A DNA stretch of 64,000 nucleotides, taken from Sphingopyxis sp. YF1 (GTDB lineage Bacteria; Pseudomonadota; Alphaproteobacteria; Sphingomonadales; Sphingomonadaceae). A model generated the notes under the pieces. That model did not search any database. It was not told where the DNA came from and was given only the letters and a program-made list of their open reading frames with translations. The position numbers and the translations under genes were made by a program. Positions 27,097-35,495 of the stretch are shown piece after piece. The stretch lies in contig NZ_CP033204.1 of NCBI RefSeq assembly GCF_022701295.1, positions 372,001-436,000 on the forward strand, given 5' to 3'. Every line of letters starts with the position of its first letter. The first letter of the stretch is position 1.

Positions 27097-27683
27097 CCTT
27101 CGCTCAGCAGCGACAATTCATTCTGCAGCTCTTCACGCCACGCCAAATTTTTGTGTCGAAAGCCCCATCCCATGTTTGAGATTTCGCCGATGATGCGGGC
27201 AATCAGCTTTCCAAGGTCGGGGATTCCCGAAGTCTCCAAGGCCCAACTCATTGGAGCGAAGTGTGTGAACTGGTTTCTTACATCGTCGTGAAGTCGGCAA
27301 AGCCAACGCAATTCATCGTCTGAAATCATCACGCCGACATCGTTGCTACGGTCCCCGGCTGAATTTGCCCTTCTCACCGCTTTCAACAAGGCCGGAAGGG
27401 CCATCAGGTGAGTTCGGGGAGGGATGGCTTTCGGATCGGTGCGACTTTTCTCAAAGTAGGAAATCCATTCTGACGCGTTGCTTTTGGTGACTGCTCCGAT
27501 AGGCGAGGCGGTCGTCGTCAGGTGACATACACATGCACCTTGAATTGCTGAATGCATCGCCAGAGTGACCCATTTCCAACTCTGGGCATCGGTCGCAGTC
27601 GAATTGAAGGCTCGGCGAGCTTGTCGCAACGAGCCTGCAACATCTTCTGCCTCGTCAGTGGTGATCCAGTTTTCCAAACTCAT
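27078..27683 (-). CDS. HEPN-motif-bearing protein in a low-GC patch
   Basis: A 201-residue helical protein that I cannot place in a named family. Near residue 140 it has DDVRNQFTHF, an R-x4-H arrangement like the catalytic motif of HEPN ribonuclease domains. Lines sampled across the gene run at about 50-57 percent GC by count, against mid-to-high 60s for its neighbours, and its codon use differs accordingly, which suggests acquisition. ATG 27683 is preferred to the in-frame TTG at 27689. It lies 25 bases downstream of the oxygenase gene on the same strand. No antitoxin or nucleotidyltransferase partner is adjacent. Confidence 0.6.
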   Translation of the reverse strand: MSLENWITTDEAEDVAGSLRQARRAFNSTATDAQSWKWVTLAMHSAIQGACVCHLTTTASPIGAVTKSNASEWISYFEKSRTDPKAIPPRTHLMALPALLKAVRRANSAGDRSNDVGVMISDDELRWLCRLHDDVRNQFTHFAPMSWALETSGIPDLGKLIARIIGEISNMGWGFRHKNLAWREELQNELSLLSEGYRPSQ

Positions 27684-27708
27684 TCTCAATGGTTGGACGA
27701 TGTGTCGC

Positions 27709-28653
27709 CTATTTCTTCAACCCAATCTCCCGCAGCCGTTCCTGCAGATACTCGTCCGCGGTAATCGGCGTCGGGTACAGGTTCGGGTGCGCCGCATCGA
27801 TGCAATTTTCCAGCGTCTCGATCGGATAGTCCGAGCGGAAGTGGAGGAAGAAGGGCATCGAGTAACGTGCGACGCTCGCGCGGCCCGCATCGGGGTTGCG
27901 CACGCGATGCGTGGTCGAGGGCAGGCGGTTGTTGGTCAGCCGCTGGAGCATGTCGCCGACATTGACCGCCATCGCGCCGGGCGGGGGGCTCACCGGGAGC
28001 CAGCTGCCATCCTTGTCGAGGATTTCGAGCCCGGCCTCTTCGGCGCCGAGCAGGAGGGTGATCGTGTTGATATCCTCATGCGCCTCGGCGCGGATGCCCT
28101 TCGCGGGGCCTTCGACCGGCGGGTAATGGAGCAGGCGCATCACGCTGTTGCCGTCCTTGACCGTGTCGTCGAAGAAATTGGGGTCGAGCTCGAGATAGCG
28201 CGCGATACCGGACAGAAGCCGGCCGCCGACGCGGTCGAATTCGGCGAAGAGCGTGTCATAGACGGCGCGGAAGCCGTCGACTTCGGCGGGCCAGACATTG
28301 TTCGGCTGCTGCGCCGCGAGGCGGTGGCCCGCGGGCAGATCGCGGCCGACGTGCCAGAATTCCTTGAGGTCGACCTCCTTCGCGCCCTTGGCGATCTCGG
28401 TCCCGAAGGGGGTGTAGCCGCGCGCACCGCCACCGCCGGGGATATGATAGGCGCGCTTTTCGTCTTCGGAGAGCGCGAAAAATTCCTTCGCCTTGTCCCA
28501 CGCCTCGTCGATCAGATCGGGGTCGATGCCATGGTCGGTGATCATCGCGAAGCCGAAGCGTTCGAACGATGCGCCGAACGCCTGGGCGAACTGGTCGGCG
28601 GGAAGGGCCATGGAAATCACGGGTACGGCGGCGGTCATCGGTGGTTCGTCCAT
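27709..28653 (-). CDS. Isopenicillin-N-synthase-family 2OG-Fe(II) oxygenase
   Basis: A 314-residue non-heme iron dioxygenase. The iron ligands are visible as HED in AEAHEDINTITLLL near residue 193 and the distal histidine in STTHRVRN, with the 2-oxoglutarate arginine in ARYSMPFF. The N-terminal DHGIDPDLI block is typical of the family. Bacterial members oxidise varied small molecules; there is no penicillin or other secondary-metabolite gene nearby. ATG 28653 is used; 28638 is an alternative start. Confidence 0.88.
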   Translation of the reverse strand: MDEPPMTAAVPVISMALPADQFAQAFGASFERFGFAMITDHGIDPDLIDEAWDKAKEFFALSEDEKRAYHIPGGGGARGYTPFGTEIAKGAKEVDLKEFWHVGRDLPAGHRLAAQQPNNVWPAEVDGFRAVYDTLFAEFDRVGGRLLSGIARYLELDPNFFDDTVKDGNSVMRLLHYPPVEGPAKGIRAEAHEDINTITLLLGAEEAGLEILDKDGSWLPVSPPPGAMAVNVGDMLQRLTNNRLPSTTHRVRNPDAGRASVARYSMPFFLHFRSDYPIETLENCIDAAHPNLYPTPITADEYLQERLREIGLKK

Positions 28654-28790
28654 TTGTTGAGGCTGTGGCGCGCGATGCCGGACCGGCCGGCGCGCGTCTT
28701 TGACATGAATCAGGATTTAGGCGTTCCGGCGCCGCCGTGAAAGGGAAAAAGGCGGTTCCGTCCCGCCCCCCGCTCGGCTAGGCAGCGGCC

Positions 28791-29216
28791 ATGGCAAAGC
28801 AATATTGGCTGATGAAATCCGAACCCGACGCCTATGCGTGGGAGCAGCTCGTCAAGGACGGCAAGGGCATGTGGGACGGGGTGCGCAACCACAGCGCCAA
28901 GCTCAACATGAAGGCGATGAAGGTCGGCGACGAGGCGCTCTTCTATCACAGCAATATCGGCAAGGAATGCGTCGGGATCATGACGATCACCGAAGAGGCG
29001 ACCCCCGATCCGACCGCCGACGAAGGATCGCCGTGGGTGATCGTGCGCGTCGCGCCGGTGCGTGCGCTGAAGCATCCGGTGACGCTGGCGGCGATCAAGG
29101 CCGATCCCGCGCTCGCCGACATGGACCTGATCCGCCTGTCGCGGCTGTCGGTCGGGCGCGTGACGCCCGCCGAGTGGAAGCATATCCTGAAAAAGTCGGA
29201 AACCCCCGCCGGCTGA
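28791..29216 (+). CDS. EVE domain protein
   Basis: A 141-residue single-domain EVE protein (PUA/YTH-like fold, proposed to bind modified bases). The family blocks YWLMKSEPDAYAWEQL, WDGVRNHSAKLNMKAMKVGD and FYHSNIGKECVGI are complete, with the aromatic cage residues Trp and Phe retained. In proteobacteria this stand-alone form is widespread and probably housekeeping. It is divergent from the oxygenase gene. Confidence 0.92.
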   Translation: MAKQYWLMKSEPDAYAWEQLVKDGKGMWDGVRNHSAKLNMKAMKVGDEALFYHSNIGKECVGIMTITEEATPDPTADEGSPWVIVRVAPVRALKHPVTLAAIKADPALADMDLIRLSRLSVGRVTPAEWKHILKKSETPAG

Positions 29217-29220
29217 GGCC

Positions 29221-29550
29221 TCAGCGGAGCGTCCCCTGCAGATGTTTCGCCACCGACGGGTGGAGCGGCTGGACGAACTCGCAGCCGAAATCATTGCCGT
29301 CGGCGCGGCGCACGATCGCCTCAAGCGCCTGCAGCCCGGGCAGGCTGACCCAGATGTGCGTGCCGACGCGCGGCCGGCCAAAGGTCGCCATGCGAAAGCC
29401 GCTCGCCGACAGGTCGAACAGCTCGACCTCGAACGGATTGCAACCGACCTCGCGAAACCGCGCCCGCCCGCGCACCGGCGCGCGCTCGGCGCGGCGGCCG
29501 TTCGCCGATATCGGCGCGGGCTTGATCCTGAATCTGGCTTGATGTGGCAC
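29221..29550 (-). CDS. PilZ domain protein
   Basis: A 109-residue single-domain protein. The c-di-GMP-binding pair is recognisable: an arginine-rich RxxxR-like motif in RAPVRGRARF, and DLSASGFRM corresponding to the D/NxSxxG motif. It is convergent with the EVE gene, four bases apart. It is a candidate receptor for the c-di-GMP made by the two GGDEF proteins in this window, though nothing links them physically. Confidence 0.82.
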   Translation of the reverse strand: MPHQARFRIKPAPISANGRRAERAPVRGRARFREVGCNPFEVELFDLSASGFRMATFGRPRVGTHIWVSLPGLQALEAIVRRADGNDFGCEFVQPLHPSVAKHLQGTLR

Positions 29551-29714
29551 GGCGATGGGCGGTCCTGCTGGTCTGGTGCAGGATTAGGCGCGCGATGCTT
29601 GCCCGCGTGTAAACATATATCGTAAATTTGCCGGACCGCCGCTTATCCGTCCCGCGTCGGGACGCTTTCGGCCAAAGCTGCGTGCCTTCTGGCGCGACAG
29701 GGTAAATATTCGCT

Positions 29715-30116
29715 TTACTCCGACGGCCGCACGCGCCCGCGTCCCGCCTTCACCGCGCTGCGCGCCTTCTTGCCGTCGATGCGCCGCGCTTTTGCGGCCT
29801 TGCTTGGCTTGGTCTTGATCCGCCGTTCGGGGCGGACCAGCGCCTGGTCGACCAGCGCGTGCAGCCGCTCGCGCGCGTCGGTGCGGTTCGCTTCCTGCGT
29901 ACGATACTGCCGCGCGAGGATGATCAGCTCGCCTTCGCCGGTCATCCGGCTTCCCGCGAGCGTCTTGAGCCGTCGATAGGCATCGGGCGGCAGGCGCAGC
30001 GCAAAGACGTCGACGCGCAGCTGGCACGCGGTCGCGACCTTGTTGACATTCTGACCCCCCGGCCCCGATCCGGCGAGGAATTTCTCGCTGATCGCGCTTT
30101 CGGGGATGTCAGCCAC
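29715..30116 (-). CDS. arfB: Alternative ribosome-rescue factor ArfB (YaeJ)
   Basis: Releases ribosomes stalled on truncated mRNA by hydrolysing peptidyl-tRNA. The 133-residue protein has the catalytic GGQ in GSGPGGQNVNK near residue 20, and a basic C-terminal tail (KTKPSKAAKARRIDGKKARS) that enters the empty mRNA channel. GTG 30116 is the start, overlapping the TGA of the upstream pseudouridine synthase by eight bases. It is the last gene of the wrbA-dioxygenase-rluA-type string. Confidence 0.93.
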   Translation of the reverse strand: MADIPESAISEKFLAGSGPGGQNVNKVATACQLRVDVFALRLPPDAYRRLKTLAGSRMTGEGELIILARQYRTQEANRTDARERLHALVDQALVRPERRIKTKPSKAAKARRIDGKKARSAVKAGRGRVRPSE

Positions 30117-30792
30117 GCGTCGGCTCCGCACCCTCCGGCGCGGCAAAGCCCAGCGCGGCGAAGCGGCCCGGAAAGGGCGCTTCGGCGACGATCGGCGGCT
30201 TGTCGCCGCGCGCGACCACCAGCCGTTCGGCGTGGAGCAGGGTGCGCCCCTTTGGCCCGCCGCGGCCATAGACGGGATCGCCCATGAGCGGAAAACCGAG
30301 CCCTTCGAGCGCGTGAACGCGCAGCTGGTGGGTGCGTCCGGTTTCGGGACGGAAGCGCAGCAGGCTGCGGCCGTCGACCTCGGCGAGCTTTTCCCAGTGT
30401 GAGACCGACGGCTTGCCCGCGGGGTCGACGATCATCCGCCAGCCCGCCTCGGCGGTCGAGGTCTTGCCGAGCGGCAGGTCGATCGTGCCGCCGTCGCCCG
30501 CGACGACGCCGTCGACGATTGCCAGATACGCCTTTTCGACCTCGCGTGCCTCGAACGCGCGGGTAAAGCGGCCGTGCGCCTTGGGGTTGCGCGCGAGCAG
30601 CAGGCAGCCCGAGGTGTCGCGGTCGAGCCGGTGCACCGCGAGCGGCCAGCGCTTGAAGCCGAAGCGCAGCGAATCGAGATGGTTTTCGAGGCTGAGGCTG
30701 CCGTCGCGCGGCGCGTCGACGGGCAGGCCCGCGGGCTTGTCGACGACGATGGCCTCGCCGTCGAGGAACAGGATATGATCGGTGAGCAGCAT
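30109..30792 (-). CDS. RluA-family RNA pseudouridine synthase
   Basis: Isomerises uridines in rRNA or tRNA. The 227-residue catalytic domain has the HRLDRDTSGCLL motif with the catalytic aspartate, and the RTHQLRVHALEGLGFPLMGDPVYG block. There is no N-terminal S4 domain, which fits the RluA or TruC-like short class. The target site cannot be assigned. ATG 30792 lies seven bases after the dioxygenase stop. Confidence 0.9.
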   Translation of the reverse strand: MLLTDHILFLDGEAIVVDKPAGLPVDAPRDGSLSLENHLDSLRFGFKRWPLAVHRLDRDTSGCLLLARNPKAHGRFTRAFEAREVEKAYLAIVDGVVAGDGGTIDLPLGKTSTAEAGWRMIVDPAGKPSVSHWEKLAEVDGRSLLRFRPETGRTHQLRVHALEGLGFPLMGDPVYGRGGPKGRTLLHAERLVVARGDKPPIVAEAPFPGRFAALGFAAPEGAEPTRG

Positions 30793-30799
30793 CGCCGGC

Positions 30800-31624
30800 C
30801 TATAGGGCGGCGGGCTCCCCGCCGAAAGCGTAAACGTCCATCGCGAGCACCGCATAGGTCGTGCTGTCGTGCAGCCGCTCGGCGGTAAGCCCGCCGGCTT
30901 CGGCCCCCGCGCCCATCGCGACGAACAGCGGCAGGATATGGTCGGGGGTGGGGTGGTTGTCCTTGCCGTGCGGCGCGCGCTCGACCGCGTGGAGCACGTC
31001 GTCGACGGCGCCCGCCGCGAAACGGTCGGCGATCCAGTCGGTGAAGCCGCGCACCCACGCCGGGGCGGGGGCGTCGATCGGCGGACGGGTGGTGAAATAG
31101 GCACGCAGATTGTGCGTGATGCTGCCCGATCCGATGATCAGGACACCCTCGTCGCGCAGCGGCGCGAGCGCCCGGCCCAGCGCGAAGTGCCATTCGGGCG
31201 ATGCGTTCGAGGCGATCGACAGCTGGACGACCGGAATGTCGGCCGCCGGATAGGCCAGCGACAGCGGGACCCATGCGCCGTGGTCGAGCCCGCGTTCGGG
31301 GTCGGCGATCACGGGAAGCCCGTGCGCGCCAAGCAGGTCGACGATGCGGCCGGCGAGTGCCGGATCGCCCGGCGCCGGATAGCGCATCGCAAACAGTTCG
31401 TCGGGAAAGCCGCCGAAGTCGTGGATCGTCGGCGGAGCTGGCGACGCGGTGACCGTCGCACGGCCGCCCTCGAACGCCGCATCATGGTGCGCCGACACGA
31501 CAAGGATCGCACGCGGGCGCGGCAGGCGGGCGCCCAGCCCGGCGAGGAAGGTCCGCGCCGGGCTGGGCTCGAGCGCCATCATCGGCGAGCCGTGCGAGAC
31601 GAAAAGGCTCGGGAGACGGCGCAT
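30800..31624 (-). CDS. DODA-type extradiol ring-opening dioxygenase (YgiD-like)
   Basis: A 274-residue class III extradiol dioxygenase (LigB superfamily). The expected metal histidines occur in FVSHGSP, VVSAHHD and RGLDHGAWVPL, and a further His in SGSITHNLRAY. The members of this group include 4,5-DOPA dioxygenases. It sits four bases after wrbA, seven before the pseudouridine synthase, so these genes are probably cotranscribed. The natural substrate is unknown, possibly a quinol-related aromatic given its neighbours. Confidence 0.86.
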   Translation of the reverse strand: MRRLPSLFVSHGSPMMALEPSPARTFLAGLGARLPRPRAILVVSAHHDAAFEGGRATVTASPAPPTIHDFGGFPDELFAMRYPAPGDPALAGRIVDLLGAHGLPVIADPERGLDHGAWVPLSLAYPAADIPVVQLSIASNASPEWHFALGRALAPLRDEGVLIIGSGSITHNLRAYFTTRPPIDAPAPAWVRGFTDWIADRFAAGAVDDVLHAVERAPHGKDNHPTPDHILPLFVAMGAGAEAGGLTAERLHDSTTYAVLAMDVYAFGGEPAAL

Positions 31625-31628
31625 CGGA

Positions 31629-32231
31629 TCAGGCGATCAGCTTGGCCGCGGTCCGCGCGACCTTTTCGCCAAGATAACGCGCGCCGCCGAGGTCGGCTTC
31701 GCTCGGCTGACGCGATCCGTCGCCGTCGGCCAGCGTCGTCGCGCCATAGGGCGCGCCGCCCTTGACCTCGTCGACGCCCATCTGGCCGGCATAGCCATAG
31801 TCGAGCCCGACGATCGTCAGCCCGAAGTGCAGCAGGTTGGTGATGATGTTGAACAGCGTCGTTTCCTGGCCGCCGTGCTGCGACGCCGAAGAGGTGAAGG
31901 CCGCGCCGACCTTGCCGTTGAGCTTGCCCTGTGCCCAGACGCCGCCGGCGGTGTCCCAGAAGCTTGCCATCTGGCTCGACATGCGGCCGAAGCGCGTCGG
32001 GGTGCCGACGACGATCGCGTCGTAGTTGGCGAGTTCATTGGGGTCGCTGAGCAGCGGGTGCGCGGTGTCGGTCTTGAAGCCCGCGGCCTGCACCACCGCG
32101 GCGGGCGCGGTTTCGGCGACGCGGCGGATATCGACCTCGGCGCCCGCGGCGCGCGCGCCCTCGGCGACGGCATCGGCCATCTGCTCGATGTGGCCGTAGG
32201 AGGAATAATAGAGCACCAGAACTTTTGCCAT
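31629..32231 (-). CDS. wrbA: NAD(P)H:quinone oxidoreductase WrbA
   Basis: Reduces quinones by two electrons, limiting redox cycling. The 200-residue flavodoxin-like protein has the FMN-binding [12 protein letters not shown] loop, [15 protein letters not shown], and [14 protein letters not shown] segments that are diagnostic of WrbA. ATG 32231 has the preferred N terminus [11 protein letters not shown]. It follows the pirin gene on the same strand, and the dioxygenase follows it. Confidence 0.94.
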   Translation of the reverse strand: MAKVLVLYYSSYGHIEQMADAVAEGARAAGAEVDIRRVAETAPAAVVQAAGFKTDTAHPLLSDPNELANYDAIVVGTPTRFGRMSSQMASFWDTAGGVWAQGKLNGKVGAAFTSSASQHGGQETTLFNIITNLLHFGLTIVGLDYGYAGQMGVDEVKGGAPYGATTLADGDGSRQPSEADLGGARYLGEKVARTAAKLIA

Positions 32232-32316
32232 TGTCGTTGTCCTTTCGGTTTTGTCACGAAACAGGGGTGGGCCGCCGCCGCGGGGAGGGAGCGGCGACGG
32301 CCCGGGGGAGGCTCTT

Positions 32317-33024
32317 CTAGAGGCTGTCGACCAGCACCAGTTCGGCGTCGTCGATCGCCTCGACCTTGATCGTTCCGACGTCGCGGATTGCGATGCCGTC
32401 GCGCGGGGCGGCTTCCTCGCCGTTGACACGGATGCGGCCCTTGGCGGCGACCAGATAGGCGTGGCGTCCGGCGTCGAGGTCATAGGAGACACTCTCGCCG
32501 GCGCCCACCGTTGCCGCCGCCACGCGGGCGTCGGCGCGGATCGGCAGCGCCCCAGAGCCTTCGACGTCGCCCTCGATCCCGCTCGCCAGCGTCACGAACC
32601 GGCCCGAACGGTCGGCCGCGGGGAACTGGCGCGCGCCCCAGCCGGGGTTGCCGCCGGCGCGATCGGGGAGGATCCAGATCTGGAACAGCGTCGTTTCCTC
32701 GTCCTCGAGGTTGAACTCGCTGTGCGTGACGCCGGTACCCGCGCTCATCACCTGGACGTCGCCCGCCGCGGTGCGGCCGGTGTTGCCCATCGAATCGCGG
32801 TGGGTGATCGCGCCGGTGCGGACATAGGTGATGATTTCCATGTCGCGGTGCGGGTGCGGCGGGAAACCCGCCTGCGCCGCGATGGCATCGTCGTTCCAGA
32901 CGCGCAGCGCGCCCCAGCCCATGCGGCCTTCGTCATAATAGTTGGCGAAGGAGAAATGGTGGCGGGCGTCGAGCCAGCCGTGGTTGGCGTGGCCGAGGCT
33001 GTCGAACTTGCGGATGTCGATCAT
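32317..33024 (-). CDS. Pirin family protein
   Basis: A 235-residue bicupin. The iron ligands are visible in PHPHRDME and GVTHSEFN, as in the pirins that have quercetinase activity. It is transcribed away from the LysR-type gene, and is followed by wrbA after 85 bases. Pirin-WrbA pairs under a divergent LysR regulator are a common arrangement and suggest response to quinone or flavonoid-like aromatic compounds. Confidence 0.93.
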   Translation of the reverse strand: MIDIRKFDSLGHANHGWLDARHHFSFANYYDEGRMGWGALRVWNDDAIAAQAGFPPHPHRDMEIITYVRTGAITHRDSMGNTGRTAAGDVQVMSAGTGVTHSEFNLEDEETTLFQIWILPDRAGGNPGWGARQFPAADRSGRFVTLASGIEGDVEGSGALPIRADARVAAATVGAGESVSYDLDAGRHAYLVAAKGRIRVNGEEAAPRDGIAIRDVGTIKVEAIDDAELVLVDSL

Positions 33025-33125
33025 GGCTTCGTCCTTTCTGTCGCGTCTCGCCGGGGCGGTGGTGCCGGGCGAGGCGTCTTGTTGAAGCCAAGATAGCGAT
33101 CGGGATAGTTTCTAAAATAGCGTAG

Positions 33126-33146
33126 ATGGAAATTCATTGTTTCCAT
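33126..33146. promoter_or_regulatory. Candidate LysR operator (dyad)
   Basis: A perfect 7-bp dyad, ATGGAAA-N7-TTTCCAT, lies in the 233-base divergent region between pirin and the LysR gene, and contains a T-N11-A pair (33133 and 33145) as in LysR-type boxes. Its place, symmetry and AT-rich setting fit an operator controlling both directions; binding is not shown. Confidence 0.5.
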
Positions 33147-33186
33147 TTTGCGCATGTTCGGTTTATCCCAACATCGCAAACCCGCG

Positions 33187-33227
33187 CCCGCCGCAGGGCG
33201 CTTCGCAGCAAGGCGCCCTGCGGCGGG
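33187..33227. repeat. Perfect 15-bp inverted repeat in the LysR 5' leader
   Basis: Arms 33187-33201 and 33213-33227 are exact complements with an 11-base spacer, and a further six positions outside pair with one mismatch. The hairpin ends about 18 bases before the CAGGAG ribosome site of the LysR gene. There is no T tract, so it is not a standard intrinsic terminator. It may be a REP-like element or a structured leader. Confidence 0.7.
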
Positions 33228-33257
33228 CCCGGGGCTGCGATGTTCAGGAGACGATTT

Positions 33258-34193
33258 ATGGCGCTTCCCGACTATGAAGGCTGGGCCTGTTTCGCCGCGG
33301 TCGCCGACAGCGGCAGCTTTACTGCCGCCGCCGCGACGCTCGGCCTGTCGAAGGCCAGCGTGTCGAAAGCGGTGACGCGGCTCGAAGCGTCGCTCGGCAT
33401 CACCTTGCTCCACCGCAGTTCGCGCACCGTGACGGTGTCGACCGCGGGGGCGGGGCTGCTCGGCGAGGCGCAGGCGATGGTCGCGGCGGCGACCGCGGCG
33501 ACCGAGGCGGCGCGCGGCGACCGCGTCGATCTGGCGGGCCCGATCCGCCTGTCGGCACCGATGAGCTTCGGGATCAAGGTGCTGGGCGCCCCGCTCGCCG
33601 CCTTCCTCGACCAGCATCCCGCGGTCGAGATCGAGGTGATGCTGAGCGACGCGCGGCACGATCTGGTCGCCGTGGGGATCGACCTCGGGCTGCGCATCGC
33701 GCGCATGGAGGATTCGAGCCTGCTTGCGCGGACCATCGCGCCGGTTGCGGCGTCGGTGATCGCCAGCCCCGCCTATCTCGATCGGCACGGCACCCCGCGC
33801 CACCCGCTCGACCTCGCGGGACACCGGCTGATCGGCTACGGCCACCGCGAGCGGACGATGCCGCTCAAATTCCACCGCGCCGGCGAGGAGGCGACGGTGA
33901 TCCCGACGGGCCCTCTGTTTACCAACAACGGCGATATCATGATCCCGCTGCTCGTCGCGGGCGGCGGGATCGCGGTGCTGCCCGACTTCATCGCCGAGCA
34001 GGCGCTGGCGTCGGGCGCGGTGGTGCGCATCCTCACCGACTGGTCGCTGCCGCAATCCTTTCTTCACCTTCTTTCGCCACCATCGCGGCTGCGCCCGGCG
34101 CGTGTGCGGGCGCTGTCGGACCATCTGGTCGACACGCTCAAGCGCTCGTGCAGCGGCGCACATGCGCAGCATCTGGCGCTCGGATCGGGCTGA
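33258..34193 (+). CDS. LysR-family transcriptional regulator, divergent from pirin-wrbA
   Basis: A 311-residue regulator with an N-terminal winged helix (FAAVADSGSFTAAAATLGLSKASVSKAVTRLE pattern, first 60 residues) and a C-terminal periplasmic-binding-like effector domain. ATG 33258 is chosen because of the CAGGAG site at 33245-33250 and because the helix-turn-helix then lies at its usual position. It probably controls the divergent pirin-wrbA genes and itself through the operator-like dyad at 33126. Confidence 0.9.
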   Translation: MALPDYEGWACFAAVADSGSFTAAAATLGLSKASVSKAVTRLEASLGITLLHRSSRTVTVSTAGAGLLGEAQAMVAAATAATEAARGDRVDLAGPIRLSAPMSFGIKVLGAPLAAFLDQHPAVEIEVMLSDARHDLVAVGIDLGLRIARMEDSSLLARTIAPVAASVIASPAYLDRHGTPRHPLDLAGHRLIGYGHRERTMPLKFHRAGEEATVIPTGPLFTNNGDIMIPLLVAGGGIAVLPDFIAEQALASGAVVRILTDWSLPQSFLHLLSPPSRLRPARVRALSDHLVDTLKRSCSGAHAQHLALGSG

Positions 34194-34226
34194 GCAGGCC
34201 CCGTCCGGAGCGCACACGCTGGCCGC

Positions 34227-34231
34227 GACTC
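34227..34231. promoter_or_regulatory. GANTC (CcrM-type) methylation site upstream of ctrA
   Basis: GACTC matches the CcrM target GANTC. It is the only such site I see between 34194 and 34389 and lies 15 bases before the CtrA box. In Caulobacter a GANTC in a ctrA promoter couples transcription to replication; use here is inference. Confidence 0.5.
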
Positions 34232-34246
34232 GTGGATTTCCGCGGG

Positions 34247-34261
34247 TTAAATCAAAATTAA
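34247..34261 (+). promoter_or_regulatory. CtrA-binding box (TTAA-N7-TTAA)
   Basis: TTAA (34247-34250), a seven-base spacer, and TTAA (34258-34261) match the CtrA consensus exactly. A half-site TTAA follows at 34287-34290. It lies about 130 bases before the ctrA start, so self-regulation is likely, as in Caulobacter. Confidence 0.75.
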
Positions 34262-34389
34262 CCTTTTCCCTTCATTGCTTTCATGGTTAATGTTCCGGCA
34301 GTCCCGCAACAGGGGGTCGCCGGTGGCATCGCACGATGATCCAGCGGACGGGTCGCGGGATCATCGTGGGAACAATCAAGGGGTGCCCA

Positions 34390-35097
34390 ATGCGCGTACT
34401 GCTGATCGAGGACGAGCCGACGACCGCGAAAGCGATCGATACGATGCTCACGACCGAAGGCTTCAACGTCTATTCCACCGACCTCGGCGAGGAAGGCCTG
34501 GATCTGGGCAAGCTCTATGATTACGACATCATCCTGCTCGACCTGAACCTGCCCGACATGCACGGCTACGACGTGCTCAAGAAGCTGCGCACCGCCAAGG
34601 TGCAGACGCCGGTGCTGATCCTGTCGGGCATTTCCGAAATGGATTCGAAGGTGCGCTCGTTCGGCTTCGGCGCCGACGATTATGTCACCAAGCCCTTCCA
34701 CCGCGACGAGCTGGTCGCGCGCATCCACGCCGTCGTCCGCCGTTCGAAGGGGCACAGCCAGAGCGTGATCAAGACCGGCAAGCTTGCGGTCAACCTCGAC
34801 ACCAAGACGGTCGAGGTCGACAGTGTGCGCGTGCATCTGACCGGCAAGGAATATCAGATGCTCGAGCTGCTTTCGCTGCGCAAGGGCACGACGCTGACCA
34901 AGGAAATGTTCCTCAACCACCTCTATGGCGGCATGGACGAACCCGAACTCAAGATCATCGACGTCTTCATCTGCAAGCTGCGCAAGAAACTGGCGCTGGC
35001 GTGCGGCGGCGAGAATTATATCGAGACCGTCTGGGGGCGCGGCTATGTGCTGCGCGACATCGACGACGACGGGCACGAGGTACGCCGCGTCGCCTGA
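34390..35097 (+). CDS. ctrA: Cell-cycle response regulator CtrA
   Basis: OmpR-class response regulator that controls the alphaproteobacterial cell cycle, motility and division. The 235-residue protein begins [10 protein letters not shown], with the phospho-acceptor aspartate in [13 protein letters not shown] near residue 51 and the conserved Lys in YVTKPF; the DNA-binding domain holds the CtrA-type [21 protein letters not shown] recognition region. ATG 34390 has an AAGGGG ribosome site; longer forms would add non-family residues. Its own promoter region has a CtrA box and a GANTC site, and an intrinsic terminator follows. Confidence 0.96.
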   Translation: MRVLLIEDEPTTAKAIDTMLTTEGFNVYSTDLGEEGLDLGKLYDYDIILLDLNLPDMHGYDVLKKLRTAKVQTPVLILSGISEMDSKVRSFGFGADDYVTKPFHRDELVARIHAVVRRSKGHSQSVIKTGKLAVNLDTKTVEVDSVRVHLTGKEYQMLELLSLRKGTTLTKEMFLNHLYGGMDEPELKIIDVFICKLRKKLALACGGENYIETVWGRGYVLRDIDDDGHEVRRVA

Positions 35098-35138
35098 CGC
35101 GCCGCGCCCGGCCCGGGCATCACGAACAAACGGGGGAG

Positions 35139-35166
35139 CCGGCGCGGAGCGATCCGCGCCGGTTTT
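35139..35166 (+). terminator. Intrinsic terminator of ctrA
   Basis: A perfect 10-bp stem (35139-35148 with 35153-35162) with a GCGA tetraloop, followed by TTTT at 35163-35166, about 40 bases after the ctrA stop. Confidence 0.88.
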
Positions 35167-35224
35167 CCTTTGCGCGCGGCCGGCGGCGGCTTCGGGGCGG
35201 GAAGCGGACGTTGGCAGCGCCTTT

Positions 35225-35313
35225 GTGATCCCCGGCGAAAGCCGGGGCCCAAGGCTTTGAAGCGCTGGAGCAGCGTGATGGCTCGCTGGGCCCCGGCTTT
35301 CGCCGGGGATCAC
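35225..35313. repeat. Large palindromic repeat, 27-bp perfect arms
   Basis: The arms at 35225-35251 and 35287-35313 are exact inverted copies with a 35-base spacer. The core resembles the GATCCCCGGCGAAAGCCGGGG motif scattered through many sphingomonad genomes. It lies in the ctrA-sdhC gap. Confidence 0.85.
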
Positions 35314-35348
35314 ATCTTCAGCGGCAGCAACTGGCCGTTTCCCGCCGA

Positions 35349-35495
35349 TCCTCCCTGTCGCGCCGCGATGGGAGGTGGCAGCACGACGCGCTGACGGAGG
35401 GGCCGACGCCGTCAGGCGCCGCGCGACCTTGCGGTTCCGACGTCACCGCCTGCGGCGGCGGTCCGCCTCCCTGGGGACTGCGGCCACAGGGAGGA
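35349..35495. repeat. Dispersed inverted-repeat element, copy B
   Basis: 147 bases with the same TCCTCCCTG and CAGGGAGGA ends as the element at 12897-13016, but different interior. It lies between ctrA and sdhC. Confidence 0.6.

Noticed and set aside
27078..29216. HEPN-like, oxygenase and EVE genes as a defence island
   Set aside because: The EVE gene is the common stand-alone form and is divergent, and the oxygenase is metabolic in type. Only the HEPN-like gene is odd.
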